DNA of 64,000 bases from Metapseudomonas boanensis. GTDB taxonomy: Bacteria; Pseudomonadota; Gammaproteobacteria; Pseudomonadales; Pseudomonadaceae. The notes under the pieces were generated by a model. That model saw only the letters and a program-made list of their open reading frames with translations, searched no databases and was not told where the DNA came from. The DNA lies in the NCBI RefSeq assembly GCF_018704125.1, contig NZ_JAGTIS010000003.1, positions 248,001 to 312,000 of the forward strand. The letters are read 5' to 3'. Below, piece after piece: positions 1 to 9,480 of the stretch (positions are counted from its first letter, which is position 1; the number at the start of each line of letters is the position of its first letter). A program made the translations under genes and the position numbers.

Positions 1-464
1 ATCCGACCCGTCGCCAGGATGTCGATTTCATTTTCCTCGCGGCGACGCCCCAGCAAGCCCAACAGATCAAGCCGACACTGGCCTTCCAATACGCGGGCGA
101 CGTTCCTGTCTATGCGACCTCGCATCTTTATGCTGCCGGCAGTGACCAGTCCCAGTACCTTGACCTGAATGGCATTCGCTTCTGCGAAACGCCGTGGCTG
201 CTGAACGGCAGCGACCCGCTACGCCAGCAAGTGGGAACCCAGTGGCCGCAAGCCGCCGGCAGCCTAGGCCGCCTCTACGCCATGGGTGCCGACGCATACC
301 GGCTTGCGCCACGCTTGACGCAACTCAAGGCTCTTCCGGAGAGCAAGATCGACGGCCTCTCTGGCACCTTGAGCCTGAACCCGGCGCAACGAATTGAACG
401 GCAACTCCCCTGGGCCGAATTCCGCGACGGCCAGGTACAACGCCTGGAAGACAGCGACTCTTGA
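1..464 (+). CDS. lpoA: LpoA penicillin-binding protein activator, 3' part
   Basis: Open at the left edge, read in the frame starting at base 3, with its TGA at 462-464; about 153 C-terminal residues are present. The segment has the periplasmic-binding-protein-like pattern of the LpoA/LppC C-terminal domain (DVDFIFLAAT, QYAGDVPVYATSHLY, then RLYAMGADAYRLAPRL). In this family the protein is an outer-membrane lipoprotein that stimulates the bifunctional peptidoglycan synthase PBP1A. The lipobox and N-terminal TPR domain lie outside the window. The downstream order yraN-gmhA-dolP is the usual gammaproteobacterial arrangement and supports the call. Confidence 0.9.
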   Translation, partial: PTRRQDVDFIFLAATPQQAQQIKPTLAFQYAGDVPVYATSHLYAAGSDQSQYLDLNGIRFCETPWLLNGSDPLRQQVGTQWPQAAGSLGRLYAMGADAYRLAPRLTQLKALPESKIDGLSGTLSLNPAQRIERQLPWAEFRDGQVQRLEDSDS

Positions 465-829
465 CTGAGAAACGCGCACGCGGGCAAGCGGCTGAATCGC
501 TTGCCCGCCGCCACCTTGAAGCAAATGGACTGCGTCTGCTGTCCCAAAACTGGCTGTGCCGTCGCGGAGAGCTCGATCTGGTCATGCTCGACGGCGATAC
601 AGTAGTATTCGCTGAAGTCCGCTACCGGCGACATGCTGGCTGGGGCGGCGCCCTCGAGAGCGTCGACGCCCGCAAGCGCGAAAAACTGGCATACGCCGCT
701 CAGCAGTTCCTCCAGCAGGAACCCCGCTGGGCAAGATACCCTTGTCGATTTGATGTGGTCGCCATCGACTCAATGGACGGCGACACACCCCCGCGACTGA
801 CCTGGCTGAAAAACGCCTTCGACACCTGA
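461..829 (+). CDS. yraN: YraN, UPF0102 endonuclease-like protein
   Basis: 122 residues, typical UPF0102 length. It starts with TTG at 461, sharing four bases (TTGA) with the lpoA stop, so translational coupling is likely. The restriction-endonuclease-like core is visible as RRGELDLVMLDGD followed by VVFAEVRYRR. The family usually has a Lys in the last motif (EVK), and here it is Arg. The biochemical role of YraN is not established; its fold suggests nucleic-acid binding or cleavage. It is probably co-transcribed with lpoA and gmhA. Family confidence is high, function confidence low. Confidence 0.88.
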   Translation: MTEKRARGQAAESLARRHLEANGLRLLSQNWLCRRGELDLVMLDGDTVVFAEVRYRRHAGWGGALESVDARKREKLAYAAQQFLQQEPRWARYPCRFDVVAIDSMDGDTPPRLTWLKNAFDT

Positions 830-845
830 TCGGTCGCCCCACTGA

Positions 846-1978
<1,133 letters not shown>

Positions 1979-1992
1979 TTGCTGGATCTAAC

Positions 1993-2024
1993 AAAAAAGG
2001 CGATCCCAAGGATCGCCTTTTTTG
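1993..2024. terminator. Bidirectional rho-independent terminator, dolP / sspB
   Basis: The stem GGCGATCC/GGATCGCC is flanked by six A on the left and six T on the right, so it can terminate both dolP (plus) and sspB (minus). It lies between the two convergent stop codons, two bases from the end of sspB. Confidence 0.92.
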
Positions 2025-2025
2025 T

Positions 2026-2448
2026 TTACTTGACCACCTTCAGGCTGGGTCGGCCAGTGGGACGGGATGGCTCACCACCACTCGGCTCACCGCCGGACGG
2101 GCCGCCATCCTCAGGGTCCGGATCATCATCAGGAATTGGCGGCTCGAGATCGAAGACCATGCCCTGACCGTTCTCCCTGGCGTAAATTGCCATCACAGCC
2201 GCCGAAGGAATATACAGATTGTGGGCAATGCCCCCGAAACGACCTTCGAAGCTCACCGCCTCGTTATCCATGTGCAAATGACGAACTGCAGTTGGGGAAA
2301 CGTTGAGCACAATCTGGCCATCGCTGGCATAGCCTGACGGAACCCGAACATCGGCATGCTCGGTGTTGACCAGGAGGTGCGGGGTGCAGTTGTTGTCCAC
2401 GATCCACTCGTAAAGTGCACGAACCAAGTAGGGACGACTGGAGTTCAT
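2026..2448 (-). CDS. sspB: SspB, ClpXP specificity-enhancing factor
   Basis: 140 residues. The N-terminal Sm-like ssrA-binding domain is recognisable from RPYLVRALYEWIVDNNCTPH and GQIVLNVSP. A Gly/Pro/Asp-rich flexible linker follows, and the last residues PSLKVVK form the C-terminal tail that docks on the ClpX zinc domain (compare RVVK in E. coli). SspB delivers ssrA-tagged and other substrates to ClpXP. The start has GAGGAG nearby. It lies 10 bp downstream of sspA on the same strand, the usual sspAB operon. Confidence 0.95.
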   Translation of the reverse strand: MNSSRPYLVRALYEWIVDNNCTPHLLVNTEHADVRVPSGYASDGQIVLNVSPTAVRHLHMDNEAVSFEGRFGGIAHNLYIPSAAVMAIYARENGQGMVFDLEPPIPDDDPDPEDGGPSGGEPSGGEPSRPTGRPSLKVVK

Positions 2449-2458
2449 CGGACTCTCC

Positions 2459-3076
2459 TCAGCGCATTTCGCGCTCTACAGCAGACAGGCTGGTCTGAAA
2501 ACTGTCTCGGGCGAACTGGCGCTCCATGTAGTCCAGCAACGGCTTGGCTGGGCGCGGCAGCTCGATACCCAGCACAGGCAAACGCCAAAGTATCGGCAGA
2601 AGACAGCAATCCACCAGACTGAAATCTTCACTCAAGAAGAAAGGCTTGTCCGCAAACAAGGGCGATACGCCCGTCAGACTCTCTCGCAATTCCTTGCGGG
2701 CAAGCGCCTTTTCCGCATCCTTGGTGCGCGGATCGAGGATCCGGTCCACCAGCGAGCACCAGTCACGCTGTACGCGATGAATCAGCAGACGACTGTTCGC
2801 TCGAGCCACCGGATAGACGGGCAGCAGCGGCGGATGAGGATAACGCTCATCCAGGTACTCCATGATGACCGTGGACTCATAGAGCGCCAGATCACGATCA
2901 ACCAAGGTCGGCACACTACCGTAAGGGTTGACCTCGGCGAGCTTCGGCGGGCAACGACCCTGTTCAACGTTGATGATCTCGGCGCTCACACCCTTCTCTG
3001 CGAGCACGATACGTACACGATGGGAATAGTGGTCGGCAGGGTCGGAGTAACAGGCCAGCCTGTTGATTGCGGCCAT
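2459..3076 (-). CDS. sspA: SspA, stringent starvation protein A
   Basis: 205 residues with a GST fold: N-terminal thioredoxin-like part ([48 protein letters not shown]) and an all-helical C-terminal part. SspA binds RNA polymerase holoenzyme and changes promoter choice during starvation; it lacks GST catalytic activity. The start at 3076 has GAGGAGGG seven bases upstream. The CDS lies downstream of the cytochrome bc1 genes with a strong hairpin between, so sspAB may have its own promoter or depend on read-through. Confidence 0.95.
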   Translation of the reverse strand: MAAINRLACYSDPADHYSHRVRIVLAEKGVSAEIINVEQGRCPPKLAEVNPYGSVPTLVDRDLALYESTVIMEYLDERYPHPPLLPVYPVARANSRLLIHRVQRDWCSLVDRILDPRTKDAEKALARKELRESLTGVSPLFADKPFFLSEDFSLVDCCLLPILWRLPVLGIELPRPAKPLLDYMERQFARDSFQTSLSAVEREMR

Positions 3077-3111
3077 GGCACCCTCCTCACTTGGGGATAT
3101 TCAGGGGGCAG

Positions 3112-3145
3112 AAAGACGCGCGCGCCCACTAAGGGGCGCGCGCTT
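3112..3145 (-). terminator. GC-only hairpin after petC
   Basis: A perfect 10-bp stem (3118-3127 with 3134-3143) made only of G and C, with loop ACTAAG, begins 24 bp past the petC stop. On the minus strand it is followed by a weak T-rich run (GTCTTTCTG). It probably ends or attenuates the pet transcript before sspA; the poor T run makes full termination uncertain. Confidence 0.7.
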
Positions 3146-3166
3146 AAACAACGCTGCAGCAACTGA

Positions 3167-3949
3167 TCAGTGAACGTCCTTCCAGTACTCACGCTTGAGC
3201 AGGTAGGCGAACACGAAGAAGAAGGCCAGGAAGAGCAGTACATAGGTACCAACGCGCTGACTTTCCAACTTGACCGGGTTGGCCGAGTAAGCGAGGAAGG
3301 TCACCAGGTTCTGGATCTTCTCGTCGAACTCAGCCTCAGTCAGCTTGCCGGTTTTCGGCAGGACAGTCAGCTGATCGCATGCTTCGTGAGTGATCGGAGC
3401 ACCGGTCAGCGGATCGAACTGCTTCTTGCCACCATCAACCACCTGAACCTGCTTGCAACCTACAACCTGACGCCCCTGCAGGCCGACCAGCACGTTGGGC
3501 ATGCCCACGTTCGGGAAGACCTTGTTGTTCACACCCCAGGGACGGGTCGGATCTTCATAGAAAGCACGCAGGTAGCTGTAGAGCCAGTCGGTGCCACGCA
3601 CACGAGCCACCAGGGTCAGATCGGGCGGAGCAGCGCCGAACCAGGCCTTGGCGTCATTGGGTTGCATGCCGACCTTCATGTGATCGCCAATCTTGGCACC
3701 GGTCAAAACCAGGTTCTCCAACATCAGCTCTTCGGAGATACCCAGGTCCTTGCCCACCCGCTCATAACGCTGGAACTTGGCGCTATGGCAGCCCATGCAA
3801 TAGTTCGCGAAGGTACGCGCTCCGTCCTGCATGGCAGCCTTGTCGGTCAGGTCGATGTCGACCTTGTCCAGATGCACTTCTCCACCGCCGGAGGCAAAGG
3901 AAAGAACCGGCAGAGCGGCAATCACAAATGCAGCAAATAGCTTTTTCAT
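3167..3949 (-). CDS. petC: Ubiquinol-cytochrome c reductase, cytochrome c1
   Basis: 260 residues, starting at the ATG that overlaps the petB stop (ATGA at 3946-3949). An N-terminal signal (MKKLFAAFVIAALPVLSFA) is followed by the haem c attachment motif CMGCH near residue 50, an MPNVLVGLQG segment, and a C-terminal membrane anchor (TYVLLFLAFFFVFAYLL) with a positive tail. It passes electrons from the Rieske centre to soluble cytochrome c on the periplasmic side. The open frame extends upstream inside petB, but that part is antisense-like noise. Third gene of petABC. Confidence 0.97.
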   Translation of the reverse strand: MKKLFAAFVIAALPVLSFASGGGEVHLDKVDIDLTDKAAMQDGARTFANYCMGCHSAKFQRYERVGKDLGISEELMLENLVLTGAKIGDHMKVGMQPNDAKAWFGAAPPDLTLVARVRGTDWLYSYLRAFYEDPTRPWGVNNKVFPNVGMPNVLVGLQGRQVVGCKQVQVVDGGKKQFDPLTGAPITHEACDQLTVLPKTGKLTEAEFDEKIQNLVTFLAYSANPVKLESQRVGTYVLLFLAFFFVFAYLLKREYWKDVH

Positions 3950-5160
3950 CAGCCCGTCACCCTTTCCGGAACCGGTTTGGTTTTTTCCATCCTGGTGTAG
4001 AACGGCATCAGGATGAAGTACGCGAAGTACAGGATGGTGCACACCTGCGACAGCAACGTACGGCCCGGGGTCGGCGCCAGAACACCCAGCACGCCAAGGA
4101 TGACGAAGGAGATGCAGAATACCACCAGCCAGATACGGCTCAGCCAGCCCTTGTAGCGCATGGACTTGACCGGACTGCGGTCCAGCCACGGCAGTACGAA
4201 CAGAATGGCGATGGCGGCGCCCATGGCGATAACGCCCATCAGCTTGTCCGGAACAGCACGAAGGATTGCGTAGAAGGGAGTGAAGTACCACACCGGCGCA
4301 ATGTGTTCAGGCGTCTTGAAGGGGTTGGCCTGTTCAAAGTTCGGCTTCTCGAGGAAGTAACCGCCCATTTCCGGGAAGAAGAACACCACAAAGCAGAACA
4401 CGAAGAGGAATACTACGACGCCGACGATATCCTTGACGGTGTAGTACGGATGGAACGCGATGCCATCCAGCGGGATGCCGTTCTCGTCCTTCTTCTTCTT
4501 GATGTCCACGCCGTCAGGGTTGTTGGAACCCACTTCGTGCAGGGCAAGAATGTGCAGAACAACCAGGCCGAGCAAGACGATTGGCAGCGCAATTACGTGC
4601 AGAGCGAAGAAGCGGTTCAGGGTAATACCAGAGATCAGGTAGTCACCACGGATCCACTGGGTCAGGTCTTCACCTACTACCGGAATCGCACCAAACAGCG
4701 AGATGATCACCTGCGCACCCCAGTAGGACATCTGGCCCCACGGCAGCAGGTAACCCATGAAGGCTTCAGCCATTAGTGCAAGGTAGATCAGCATGCCGAA
4801 GATCCACACCAGTTCACGAGGCTTCTGGTAGGAGCCGTAGAGCAGGCCGCGGAACATGTGCAGGTAGACCACGATGAAGAATGCCGATGCACCGGTGGAG
4901 TGCAGGTAGCGAATGATCCAGCCGTACTCCACGTCGCGCATGATGTATTCGACGGAGGCAAAAGCCTCCTCAGCGGACGGAGTGAAGCTCATGGTCAACC
5001 AGATACCGGTCAGGATCTGATTGACCAGCACCAGCAGTGCGAGAGAGCCGAAAAAGTAGAAGAAGTTGAAGTTCTTCGGAGCGTAATACTTGCTCAGATG
5101 GTCTTCCCACATCTTGGTCGCGGGGAAGCGCGCATCGACCCATTCCATGAATTTGCTCAT
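3949..5160 (-). CDS. petB: Ubiquinol-cytochrome c reductase, cytochrome b
   Basis: 403 residues, normal for a proteobacterial bc1 cytochrome b. Eight or so hydrophobic helices are visible. The paired haem-ligand histidines fall in helices around RYLHSTGASAFFIVVYLHMF and RFFALHVIALPIVLLGLVVLHI, and the Qo-site PEWY-type motif appears as APVWYFTPFYAILRAVP. It carries both quinone-binding sites and pumps protons through the Q cycle. The stop overlaps petC and the start overlaps the petA stop, so the three subunits are translationally coupled. Confidence 0.98.
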   Translation of the reverse strand: MSKFMEWVDARFPATKMWEDHLSKYYAPKNFNFFYFFGSLALLVLVNQILTGIWLTMSFTPSAEEAFASVEYIMRDVEYGWIIRYLHSTGASAFFIVVYLHMFRGLLYGSYQKPRELVWIFGMLIYLALMAEAFMGYLLPWGQMSYWGAQVIISLFGAIPVVGEDLTQWIRGDYLISGITLNRFFALHVIALPIVLLGLVVLHILALHEVGSNNPDGVDIKKKKDENGIPLDGIAFHPYYTVKDIVGVVVFLFVFCFVVFFFPEMGGYFLEKPNFEQANPFKTPEHIAPVWYFTPFYAILRAVPDKLMGVIAMGAAIAILFVLPWLDRSPVKSMRYKGWLSRIWLVVFCISFVILGVLGVLAPTPGRTLLSQVCTILYFAYFILMPFYTRMEKTKPVPERVTG

Positions 5161-5753
5161 TACGCCTTCTCCTGGTCCACACCGACGACGATGACGTCAT
5201 CCGACTCGTACGAGTAAGGCGGCACCGGCAGGTTCATCGGGGCTGGCTGCGCCTTGTAGACGCGACCGGCGAGATCGTAGCGAGAGCCGTGGCAAGGGCA
5301 GAAATAACCCCCCACCCACTCAGCACCCAGATCAGCCGGCGCAACTTCCGGACGGAACGACGGCGAGCAACCCAGGTGAGTGCAAATACCAACCAACACC
5401 AGGACCTCTGGCTTGATCGAGCGAGTTACTGGATCCACGTACGCCGGTTGCACCGAAGCCTTGGACTCCGGGTCCGCCATGCTGTCATGGATCTTGCCGA
5501 GATTCGCCAGGATTTCCTCGGTACGACGCATGATAAATACCGGTTGACCACGCCATTCAGCAACGATCTGCTGGCCAGCTTCGATCTTGCCAATACTCAC
5601 CTTGACCGGTGCACCGGCGGCCTTGGCCTTGGCACTGGGCAGCCATGACCCCACGAACGGGACCGCAGCCCCCACCGCTCCCGCCGCACCAACCACGGAT
5701 GTGGCCGCTACGAGGAAGCGACGCCGGCCTGCATTCACGCCGTCATTGCTCAT
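5160..5753 (-). CDS. petA: Ubiquinol-cytochrome c reductase, Rieske iron-sulfur subunit
   Basis: 197 residues. A twin-arginine signal (GRRRFLVAATSVVGAAG) doubles as the membrane anchor. The [2Fe-2S] ligands are in CTHLGC and CPCHGSRYD, and the C-terminal YSYESDDVIVVG closes the fold. It takes the first electron from ubiquinol. The start has GGGAG eight bases upstream. First gene of petABC; a small hairpin lies in its leader. Confidence 0.97.
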   Translation of the reverse strand: MSNDGVNAGRRRFLVAATSVVGAAGAVGAAVPFVGSWLPSAKAKAAGAPVKVSIGKIEAGQQIVAEWRGQPVFIMRRTEEILANLGKIHDSMADPESKASVQPAYVDPVTRSIKPEVLVLVGICTHLGCSPSFRPEVAPADLGAEWVGGYFCPCHGSRYDLAGRVYKAQPAPMNLPVPPYSYESDDVIVVGVDQEKA

Positions 5754-5778
5754 TCAGTCGTCTCCCATCAGCTTTATT

Positions 5779-5795
5779 GGCCTGTTTTCCAGGCC
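5779..5795 (-). promoter_or_regulatory. Hairpin in petA leader
   Basis: Perfect inverted repeat GGCCTG/CAGGCC with a 5-base loop, about 25 bases upstream of the petA start and upstream of its ribosome site. The rest of the 5754-5955 gap is AT-rich and must carry the petABC promoter, but I could not pick one convincingly. The role of the hairpin is unknown. Confidence 0.45.
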
Positions 5796-5955
5796 TCTAC
5801 TAAGTAAAAATCGAGCCGCGCAAAAAATTCGCCAAATGGTAAAGAAAACCCCCCCTGCTGACAAGGTAATAGCCGGATACAAATATGGCGAAACCCTTGA
5901 TTGGCGGGGCATTTGGACATGCGACATGCTGTCGCAGCTAATAATTATCCGCGCA

Positions 5956-5989
5956 TAAAAAAACGCCCAGCTGATAACAGGCTGGGCGT
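5956..5989 (-). terminator. Terminator of rplM-rpsI
   Basis: Stem ACGCCCAGC/GCTGGGCGT with loop TGATAACAG. On the minus strand it is followed by seven T. It starts 17 bp after the rpsI stop and separates the ribosomal operon from petABC. Confidence 0.93.
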
Positions 5990-6006
5990 TTTCTTGTAAG
6001 CGCAAA

Positions 6007-6399
6007 TTAACGCTTGGAGTACTGCGGACGCTTACGCGCTTTACGCAGACCGACTTTCTTACGTTCAACTTCACGAGCATCGCGAGTTACGTAGCCGGCC
6101 TTACGCAGCGGGCTGCGCAGGGTCTCGTCGTACTCGATCAGAGCGCGGGTGATACCGTGACGGATAGCACCAGCTTGACCACTTACACCACCACCGACAA
6201 CGGTGACGTAGATGTCAAACTTCTCGACGGTCTCAGTCAGCTCAAGAGGCTGACGCACGACCATGCGAGCGGTCTCGCGGCCGAAGAACTGATCCAGGCT
6301 GCGGTTGTTGATGGAAATCTTGCCAGTACCCGGACGCAGGAAGACGCGAGCGGTAGCAGTCTTACGACGGCCAGTGCCGTAGTTTTGAGTCGCCGACAT
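6007..6399 (-). CDS. rpsI: 30S ribosomal protein S9
   Basis: 130 residues from the ATG at 6399 ([19 protein letters not shown]). A TTG two codons upstream would add two residues, but the family start and the GGGATAAG ribosome site favour 6399. Conserved S9 features are the [11 protein letters not shown]-terminus, [19 protein letters not shown] and the basic C-terminal tail [11 protein letters not shown], which reaches the P-site tRNA. Second gene of rplM-rpsI. Confidence 0.98.
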   Translation of the reverse strand: MSATQNYGTGRRKTATARVFLRPGTGKISINNRSLDQFFGRETARMVVRQPLELTETVEKFDIYVTVVGGGVSGQAGAIRHGITRALIEYDETLRSPLRKAGYVTRDAREVERKKVGLRKARKRPQYSKR

Positions 6400-6414
6400 A
6401 ATCAACTTATCCCG

Positions 6415-6843
6415 TTAAATCTTCAGTTCTTGGGGCTGCTGAGCGGTGTGCGGGTGAACAGCACCCTTGTACACCTTCAGCTTGCGATACATGTCGCGGC
6501 CCAGCGGATTCTTCGGCAGCATGCCTTTGACCGCGGTCTCGATCACGCGCTCAGGGGCCTTGGCAATCAGCTTCTCGAAGTTGATTTCCTTGATACCACC
6601 CGGGAAGCCGGAGTGCGAGTAGTACATCTTGTCGGTAGTCTTGGCACCGGTCACACGCACTTGCTCAGCGTTGATGACGACGATGTAGTCGCCAGTATCA
6701 ACATGCGGAGTGTATTCCGGCTTGTGCTTGCCACGCAGACGGCTGGCAATTTCAGTGGCCAGACGACCCAGGGTCTGACCTGCAGCGTCGACGACATACC
6801 AGTCGCGCTTAACAGTTTCCGGTTTTGCAGTAAAAGTCTTCAT
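6415..6843 (-). CDS. rplM: 50S ribosomal protein L13
   Basis: 142 residues, the standard length. Family motifs are [38 protein letters not shown] and [10 protein letters not shown]13 is an early-assembly 23S rRNA-binding protein. In E. coli it represses its own operon through the leader mRNA. A hairpin overlapping the ribosome site here fits such control. A good sigma-70 promoter lies just upstream. Confidence 0.98.
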   Translation of the reverse strand: MKTFTAKPETVKRDWYVVDAAGQTLGRLATEIASRLRGKHKPEYTPHVDTGDYIVVINAEQVRVTGAKTTDKMYYSHSGFPGGIKEINFEKLIAKAPERVIETAVKGMLPKNPLGRDMYRKLKVYKGAVHPHTAQQPQELKI

Positions 6844-6854
6844 TCGCTATAGCC

Positions 6855-6870
6855 TCAGGGGCCGCCCTGA
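6855..6870 (-). promoter_or_regulatory. rplM leader hairpin over the ribosome site
   Basis: Perfect inverted repeat TCAGGG/CCCTGA with a tetraloop between the rplM promoter and start codon. On the mRNA its 3' arm runs directly into the only Shine-Dalgarno-like sequence (TGAGG), so folding would mask initiation. L13 autoregulation is known in E. coli; that this element performs it here is inferred. Confidence 0.55.
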
Positions 6871-6884
6871 AAATAAGACGGCGG

Positions 6885-6913
6885 ATCTTACTGAATAGTG
6901 CTCGCCTTGACAA
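6885..6913 (-). promoter_or_regulatory. Candidate sigma-70 promoter of rplM-rpsI
   Basis: On the minus strand TTGTCA (6908-6913) is followed after exactly 17 bp by TAAGAT (6885-6890), close to the -35/-10 consensus. It would give a leader of about 35 bases before the rplM ATG. Confidence 0.65.
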
Positions 6914-6986
6914 GGTCAAGACAGCCGGAAACAGACGCTATCGGGGGCTCGGGTCAGCGCGTCCGCTACGGCAGGGGTTTCGGTGG

Positions 6987-7029
6987 GCTAGGCATCCCCA
7001 CCTTCTTCCTTCGCGAGCTAGGCATCCCC
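6987..7029 (+). repeat. 13-bp direct repeat upstream of the aldo-keto reductase
   Basis: GCTAGGCATCCCC occurs at 6987-6999 and again at 7017-7029, a 30-bp period (about three helical turns). It is in the 271-bp gap between divergent rplM and the reductase gene. It may be a regulator site or a small duplication; I see no other gene in the gap. Confidence 0.5.
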
Positions 7030-7114
7030 GCAAAGAAAGCCGCCGAATTATGCCGATTGCAGGAAAAATATCAACCTGATTTGATGCGTCCTTCAACGAT
7101 GCAAGGAGGTACTT

Positions 7115-8152
7115 ATGGAATTTCGCCAACTCGGACGCACCGAACTGAAGGTCAGCAGCCTTTGCCTGGGCACCATGACCTGGGGGGAGCAGAACAGCGA
7201 AGCAGAAGCCTTTGCGCAGATTGCACGCGCCAAGTCTTACGGCATCAACTTCATGGATACCGCCGAAATGTACCCCGTGCCGCCACGCAGCGAAACCTAT
7301 GGCGCCACCGAGACGATCATTGGCAACTGGTTCGCCAGACACCGAGACCGGGCCGACTGGGTTCTCGCCAGCAAGGTTGCCGGCCCCGGCAATGGTATAA
7401 GCCATATTCGCAACGGTGCCCTGAAGCACAACCGGCAGCACATCGTCGCAGCGCTGGATGCTAGCCTGAAGCGCCTCCAAACCGACTGGATCGATCTGTA
7501 TCAACTGCACTGGCCAGAACGCAGCACCAACTTCTTCGGCCAACTCGGTTACCAGCATCAGGAGCAGGAATTCACCCCGCTGCAGGAAACGCTCGAAGTT
7601 CTGGCCGAACAGATCAAAGCAGGAAAGATCCGCCACATCGGTCTATCCAACGAGACGCCCTGGGGCGCGATGAAATTCCTCCAACTGGCCGAACAGCTAG
7701 ACCTACCCAAAGCGGTATCGATTCAGAATCCATACAACTTGCTCAACCGCACCTTCGAAATTGGCCTGGCCGAGGTCGCGATCCGCGAGCGATGCGGCCT
7801 GCTCGCTTACTCGCCGATGGCATTCGGCATGCTCTCCGGAAAGTACGAAAACGGCGCCCGCCCGGCGAATGCACGGATCACCCTATTCAGCCGTTTCACC
7901 CGCTACACCAATCCGCAAGCGCAGTCGGCCTGCTCTCGCTATGTCCAATTGGCCCACGAACACGGGCTCGACCCGGCGCAGATGGCCCTGGCGTTCGTCT
8001 CCACCCAGCCTTTCGTGACCAGCAACATCATCGGCGCCACCTCCCTCGAACAACTGGAAGACAACCTCCGAAGCAGCGAGCTGAAGCTTTCGGACGCCGT
8101 GCTAGAAGGTATCTCAGCCATTCACAAGGCGCAGCCGAACCCCGCCCCCTGA
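7115..8152 (+). CDS. tas: NADP(H)-dependent aldo-keto reductase, Tas type
   Basis: 345 residues with a complete (beta/alpha)8 aldo-keto reductase pattern. The catalytic tetrad can be read as Asp48 and Tyr53 (FMDTAEMYP), Lys in WVLASKVAG and His in LYQLHWPER. The C-terminal NIIGATSLEQLEDNL binds the cofactor phosphate. Length and the YGATETIIGNWF insert match the Tas subfamily, whose substrates are uncertain. The ribosome site AAGGAGG is strong. It ends at a terminator shared with the convergent acyl-CoA dehydrogenase gene. Confidence 0.88.
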   Translation: MEFRQLGRTELKVSSLCLGTMTWGEQNSEAEAFAQIARAKSYGINFMDTAEMYPVPPRSETYGATETIIGNWFARHRDRADWVLASKVAGPGNGISHIRNGALKHNRQHIVAALDASLKRLQTDWIDLYQLHWPERSTNFFGQLGYQHQEQEFTPLQETLEVLAEQIKAGKIRHIGLSNETPWGAMKFLQLAEQLDLPKAVSIQNPYNLLNRTFEIGLAEVAIRERCGLLAYSPMAFGMLSGKYENGARPANARITLFSRFTRYTNPQAQSACSRYVQLAHEHGLDPAQMALAFVSTQPFVTSNIIGATSLEQLEDNLRSSELKLSDAVLEGISAIHKAQPNPAP

Positions 8153-8156
8153 ATGA

Positions 8157-8185
8157 AAAGACCCGGCGATTGCCGGGCCTTTTTG
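8157..8185. terminator. Terminator between tas and acyl-CoA dehydrogenase
   Basis: Stem CCCGGC/GCCGGG with loop GATT, preceded by AAAAG and followed by five T. It is placed between two convergent stops and probably acts mainly on tas, with weaker action on the minus strand. Confidence 0.85.
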
Positions 8186-8197
8186 GGCTCACCCCGC

Positions 8198-9334
8198 CTA
8201 GAGCGAACGAGCGATGATTTCCTTCATGATTTCGTTGGTACCGGCGTAAATACGCTGCACTCGCGCATCAGCCCAGGCACGGGCCACTGGGTATTCCCAC
8301 ATGTACCCATAACCACCGTGAAGCTGCACGCACTCGTCGAGCACCTTGCACTGCAGGTCAGTCCCCCAGTACTTGAGCATCGCCGCAGTCGGCACATCCA
8401 GCTTGCCCTGCAAATGCAGCTCCAGGCAACGATCAACGAAGACCCGACCGACCTGGATTTCGGTCGCCATTTCCGCCAGCTTGAAGCGGGTGTTCTGGAA
8501 CTCGGCGACAGCCTTGCCAAATGCCTTGCGCTCCCGCGTGTAATCCAGCGTCCACTGAAGCGCCGCCTCAGCCGAGGCCAAAGCCCCGACGCCCACAGTC
8601 AGGCGCTCCTGAGGCAGCTCCTGCATCAGATAAGCGAAGCCCATGCCAGCCTGGCCCAGCAGGTTCTCCTTAGGCACACGTACATCCTGGAAGAACAGTT
8701 CAGAGGTGTCCTGGGCTTTCATGCCCACCTTTTCCAGGCGCTTGCCCTTGGCAAAACCTGGCATCCCAGCGTCCACCAGGAACAGGCTGGTGCCCTTGGC
8801 CCCTGCCTTGGGGTCTGTCTTGGCGACCACGATCACCAGGTCAGCCAGGAATCCGTTGGTGATGAAGGTCTTGGAACCGTTGATGACGTATTCGTCGCCA
8901 TCCAGCACCGCCGTGGTTTTCACACCCTGGAGATCCGATCCGGCCCCTGGTTCGGTCATCGCAATGGCGGTGACCAGCTCGCCACTCACAAGCTTGGGCA
9001 GGTACTTCTGCTTCTGCGCCTCAGAACCGTAATGAAGGATGTAAGGCGCGACGATATCGGAGTGCAACGAGAAGCCAATGCCGGTCAGGCCGAGCCGGCC
9101 GATCTCCTCGATCACCACGGTGCTGTAGAGAAAGTCTGCGCCCATTCCGCCATAGGCTTCGGGGATGTGCGAGCAGAGCATGCCTGCTTCACCAGCCTTG
9201 TTCCACAGTTGGCGATCGATATGGCCGTCCTTCTCCCACTGGTGGTGGTAGGGAACTGCTTCCTGCTCGAGAAATTTGCGCACGCTATCGCGGAAGAGTT
9301 CATGGTCGGAGCTGAACAGGGTTCTCGGAATCAT
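8198..9334 (-). CDS. Acyl-CoA dehydrogenase, long-chain type
   Basis: 378 residues from the ATG at 9334, which has AAGGTGG nearby; the frame is open further upstream but without family similarity. It is a flavin-dependent dehydrogenase forming a trans-2-enoyl-CoA. FAD/substrate motifs are AIAMTEPGAGSDLQG, VINGSKTFITNG and LHGGYGYMWEYPVARAWADARV. The usual catalytic Glu in IYEGT is Ala here (IYAGTNEIM), while MQELPQERL carries the Glu used by mitochondrial LCAD, so the enzyme is of the long-chain/IVD lineage. It is divergent from a GlxA-type regulator, which may control it. Confidence 0.9.
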   Translation of the reverse strand: MIPRTLFSSDHELFRDSVRKFLEQEAVPYHHQWEKDGHIDRQLWNKAGEAGMLCSHIPEAYGGMGADFLYSTVVIEEIGRLGLTGIGFSLHSDIVAPYILHYGSEAQKQKYLPKLVSGELVTAIAMTEPGAGSDLQGVKTTAVLDGDEYVINGSKTFITNGFLADLVIVVAKTDPKAGAKGTSLFLVDAGMPGFAKGKRLEKVGMKAQDTSELFFQDVRVPKENLLGQAGMGFAYLMQELPQERLTVGVGALASAEAALQWTLDYTRERKAFGKAVAEFQNTRFKLAEMATEIQVGRVFVDRCLELHLQGKLDVPTAAMLKYWGTDLQCKVLDECVQLHGGYGYMWEYPVARAWADARVQRIYAGTNEIMKEIIARSL

Positions 9335-9480
9335 AGCGCCACCTTCGATGGACAGGAGTTGAGTGAGTGGGAAGGCCAAGACTCTAGGCCAGTCATCTCT
9401 CACTCACACTGGACACTTAGGACAAAAAATAAGACGATCCAGCCGCAAAATGACCGTTTTCCCCTAACAAGAATAATCCC

